A stretch of 15,672 nucleotides of DNA from JAZOTK01 sp045534775 (GTDB lineage Bacteria; Bacillota; Clostridia; RUG12999): positions 1 through 15,672 of the forward strand of contig JAZSKI010000061.1 in the NCBI GenBank assembly GCA_045534775.1, read 5' to 3'. The notes below the pieces were generated by a model. That model did not search any database, was not told the origin of the DNA, and saw nothing but the letters and a program-made list of their open reading frames with translations. A program made the position numbers and the translations under genes. Below are positions 15,502 to 15,672 of this stretch, piece by piece. Each line of letters opens with the position of its first letter. Position 1 is the stretch's first letter.

Positions 15502-15530
15502 ATTATACCAATTTTTAGACGATATGTCAA
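15502..15530 (-). promoter_or_regulatory. Consensus sigma-A promoter of the second GH38 gene
   Basis: On the minus strand TTGACA (15530-15525), exactly 17 bases, and TATAAT (15507-15502): a full consensus promoter about 40 bases before the ATG. Such a strong promoter on a catabolic gene suggests control by a repressor. Confidence 0.88.
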
Positions 15531-15568
15531 TATTAATCTGCATATACCCACGGAAATTTCATAGCTTA

Positions 15569-15602
15569 TTGCAATAATGTTACAAATGTTGTAAAATATA
15601 AT
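15569..15602 (+). promoter_or_regulatory. Promoter with perfect dyad for the right-edge gene
   Basis: TTGCAA (15569-15574), 17 bases, TAAAAT (15592-15597), with an overlapping TATAAT at 15597-15602. Between and across the boxes is a perfect inverted repeat TTACAAATGTTGTAA (15580-15594), a good candidate operator, perhaps for self-control by the gene that follows. Confidence 0.55.
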
Positions 15603-15614
15603 TGGTGATGAGTT

Positions 15615-15672
15615 ATGAAAGATATAATAGTACAAAATTTTAACCAATTAATAGACGAAAGATGTCAATGTG
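15615..15672 (+). CDS. Start of an unidentified gene (cut by the window edge)
   Basis: ATG 15615 with a weak GGTGATGAG ribosome site opens MKDIIVQNFNQLIDERCQC, running off the window after 19 codons. There is too little to name a family. Its position, divergent from the second GH38 gene with an operator-like dyad between them, would suit a transcriptional regulator of that gene, but this is inference only. Confidence 0.45.
   Translation, partial: MKDIIVQNFNQLIDERCQC

Noticed and set aside
11125..15530. Shared ATGTCAATAT sequence upstream of both GH38 genes as a common regulator site
   Set aside because: In both places it is the reverse of a TTGACAT -35 box at correct spacing from a -10, so the promoter itself explains it.
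1..15672. CRISPR arrays, tRNA genes, insertion sequences, riboswitches
   Set aside because: No regularly spaced repeats, cloverleaf-like sequence, transposase or terminal inverted repeats, or conserved aptamer core was seen on either strand.

Overview
The window looks like chromosome of a low-GC, Gram-positive anaerobe of the class Clostridia, probably a gut organism. This is inference. It rests on a clostridial-type cell-wall/sporulation gene order (SpoIVFB-like protease, rodA, murI, DUF1934, argS, murA), a spore-former-type LonB protease, strong AGGAGG ribosome sites with ATG/GTG/TTG starts, AT-rich intergenic regions with clear sigma-A promoters, and two GH38 glycosidases. No tRNA, rRNA, CRISPR array, insertion sequence or phage gene was found.

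Layout. (1) 1-4409, minus strand, housekeeping: a small membrane protein and an M50 metalloprotease form one unit that ends in a terminator overlapping the protease stop codon. A separate promoter then drives rodA, murI, a DUF1934 gene and argS (cut by the window edge). (2) 4410-5868: a divergent promoter region, then murA on the plus strand with an extended -10 promoter and a strong terminator. RodA, MurI and MurA make this a peptidoglycan-synthesis neighbourhood. (3) 5870-8290: a decay zone. An intact deoC sits among gene remnants: a cupin gene broken by a frameshift and a stop, an unidentified remnant after deoC, and a minus-strand mosaic made of the first codons of a KtrB/TrkH potassium transporter, pieces of its KtrA/TrkA partner, and a shattered GH42 beta-galactosidase. 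(4) 8288-15460: two unrelated-subfamily GH38 alpha-mannosidase-type genes, both minus strand, either side of a plus-strand lonB. The first GH38 lacks the usual nucleophile aspartate. The second keeps its catalytic motifs and is followed, in frame after tandem stop codons, by a lone S-layer-homology repeat. (5) 15540-15672: a promoter with a perfect dyad and the first 19 codons of a divergent gene that cannot be identified.

How they work together. The left half supplies cell-wall precursor enzymes and elongasome machinery. The right half suggests cytoplasmic breakdown of imported mannosides: neither GH38 has a signal peptide, and no transporter or sugar kinase lies in the window. DeoC feeds deoxyribose 5-phosphate into glycolysis. 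I see no clear new multi-gene system. The most unusual items are the nucleophile-less GH38, the probable AUA start of the M50 protease, the in-frame SLH tail behind tandem stops, and the mosaic graveyard.
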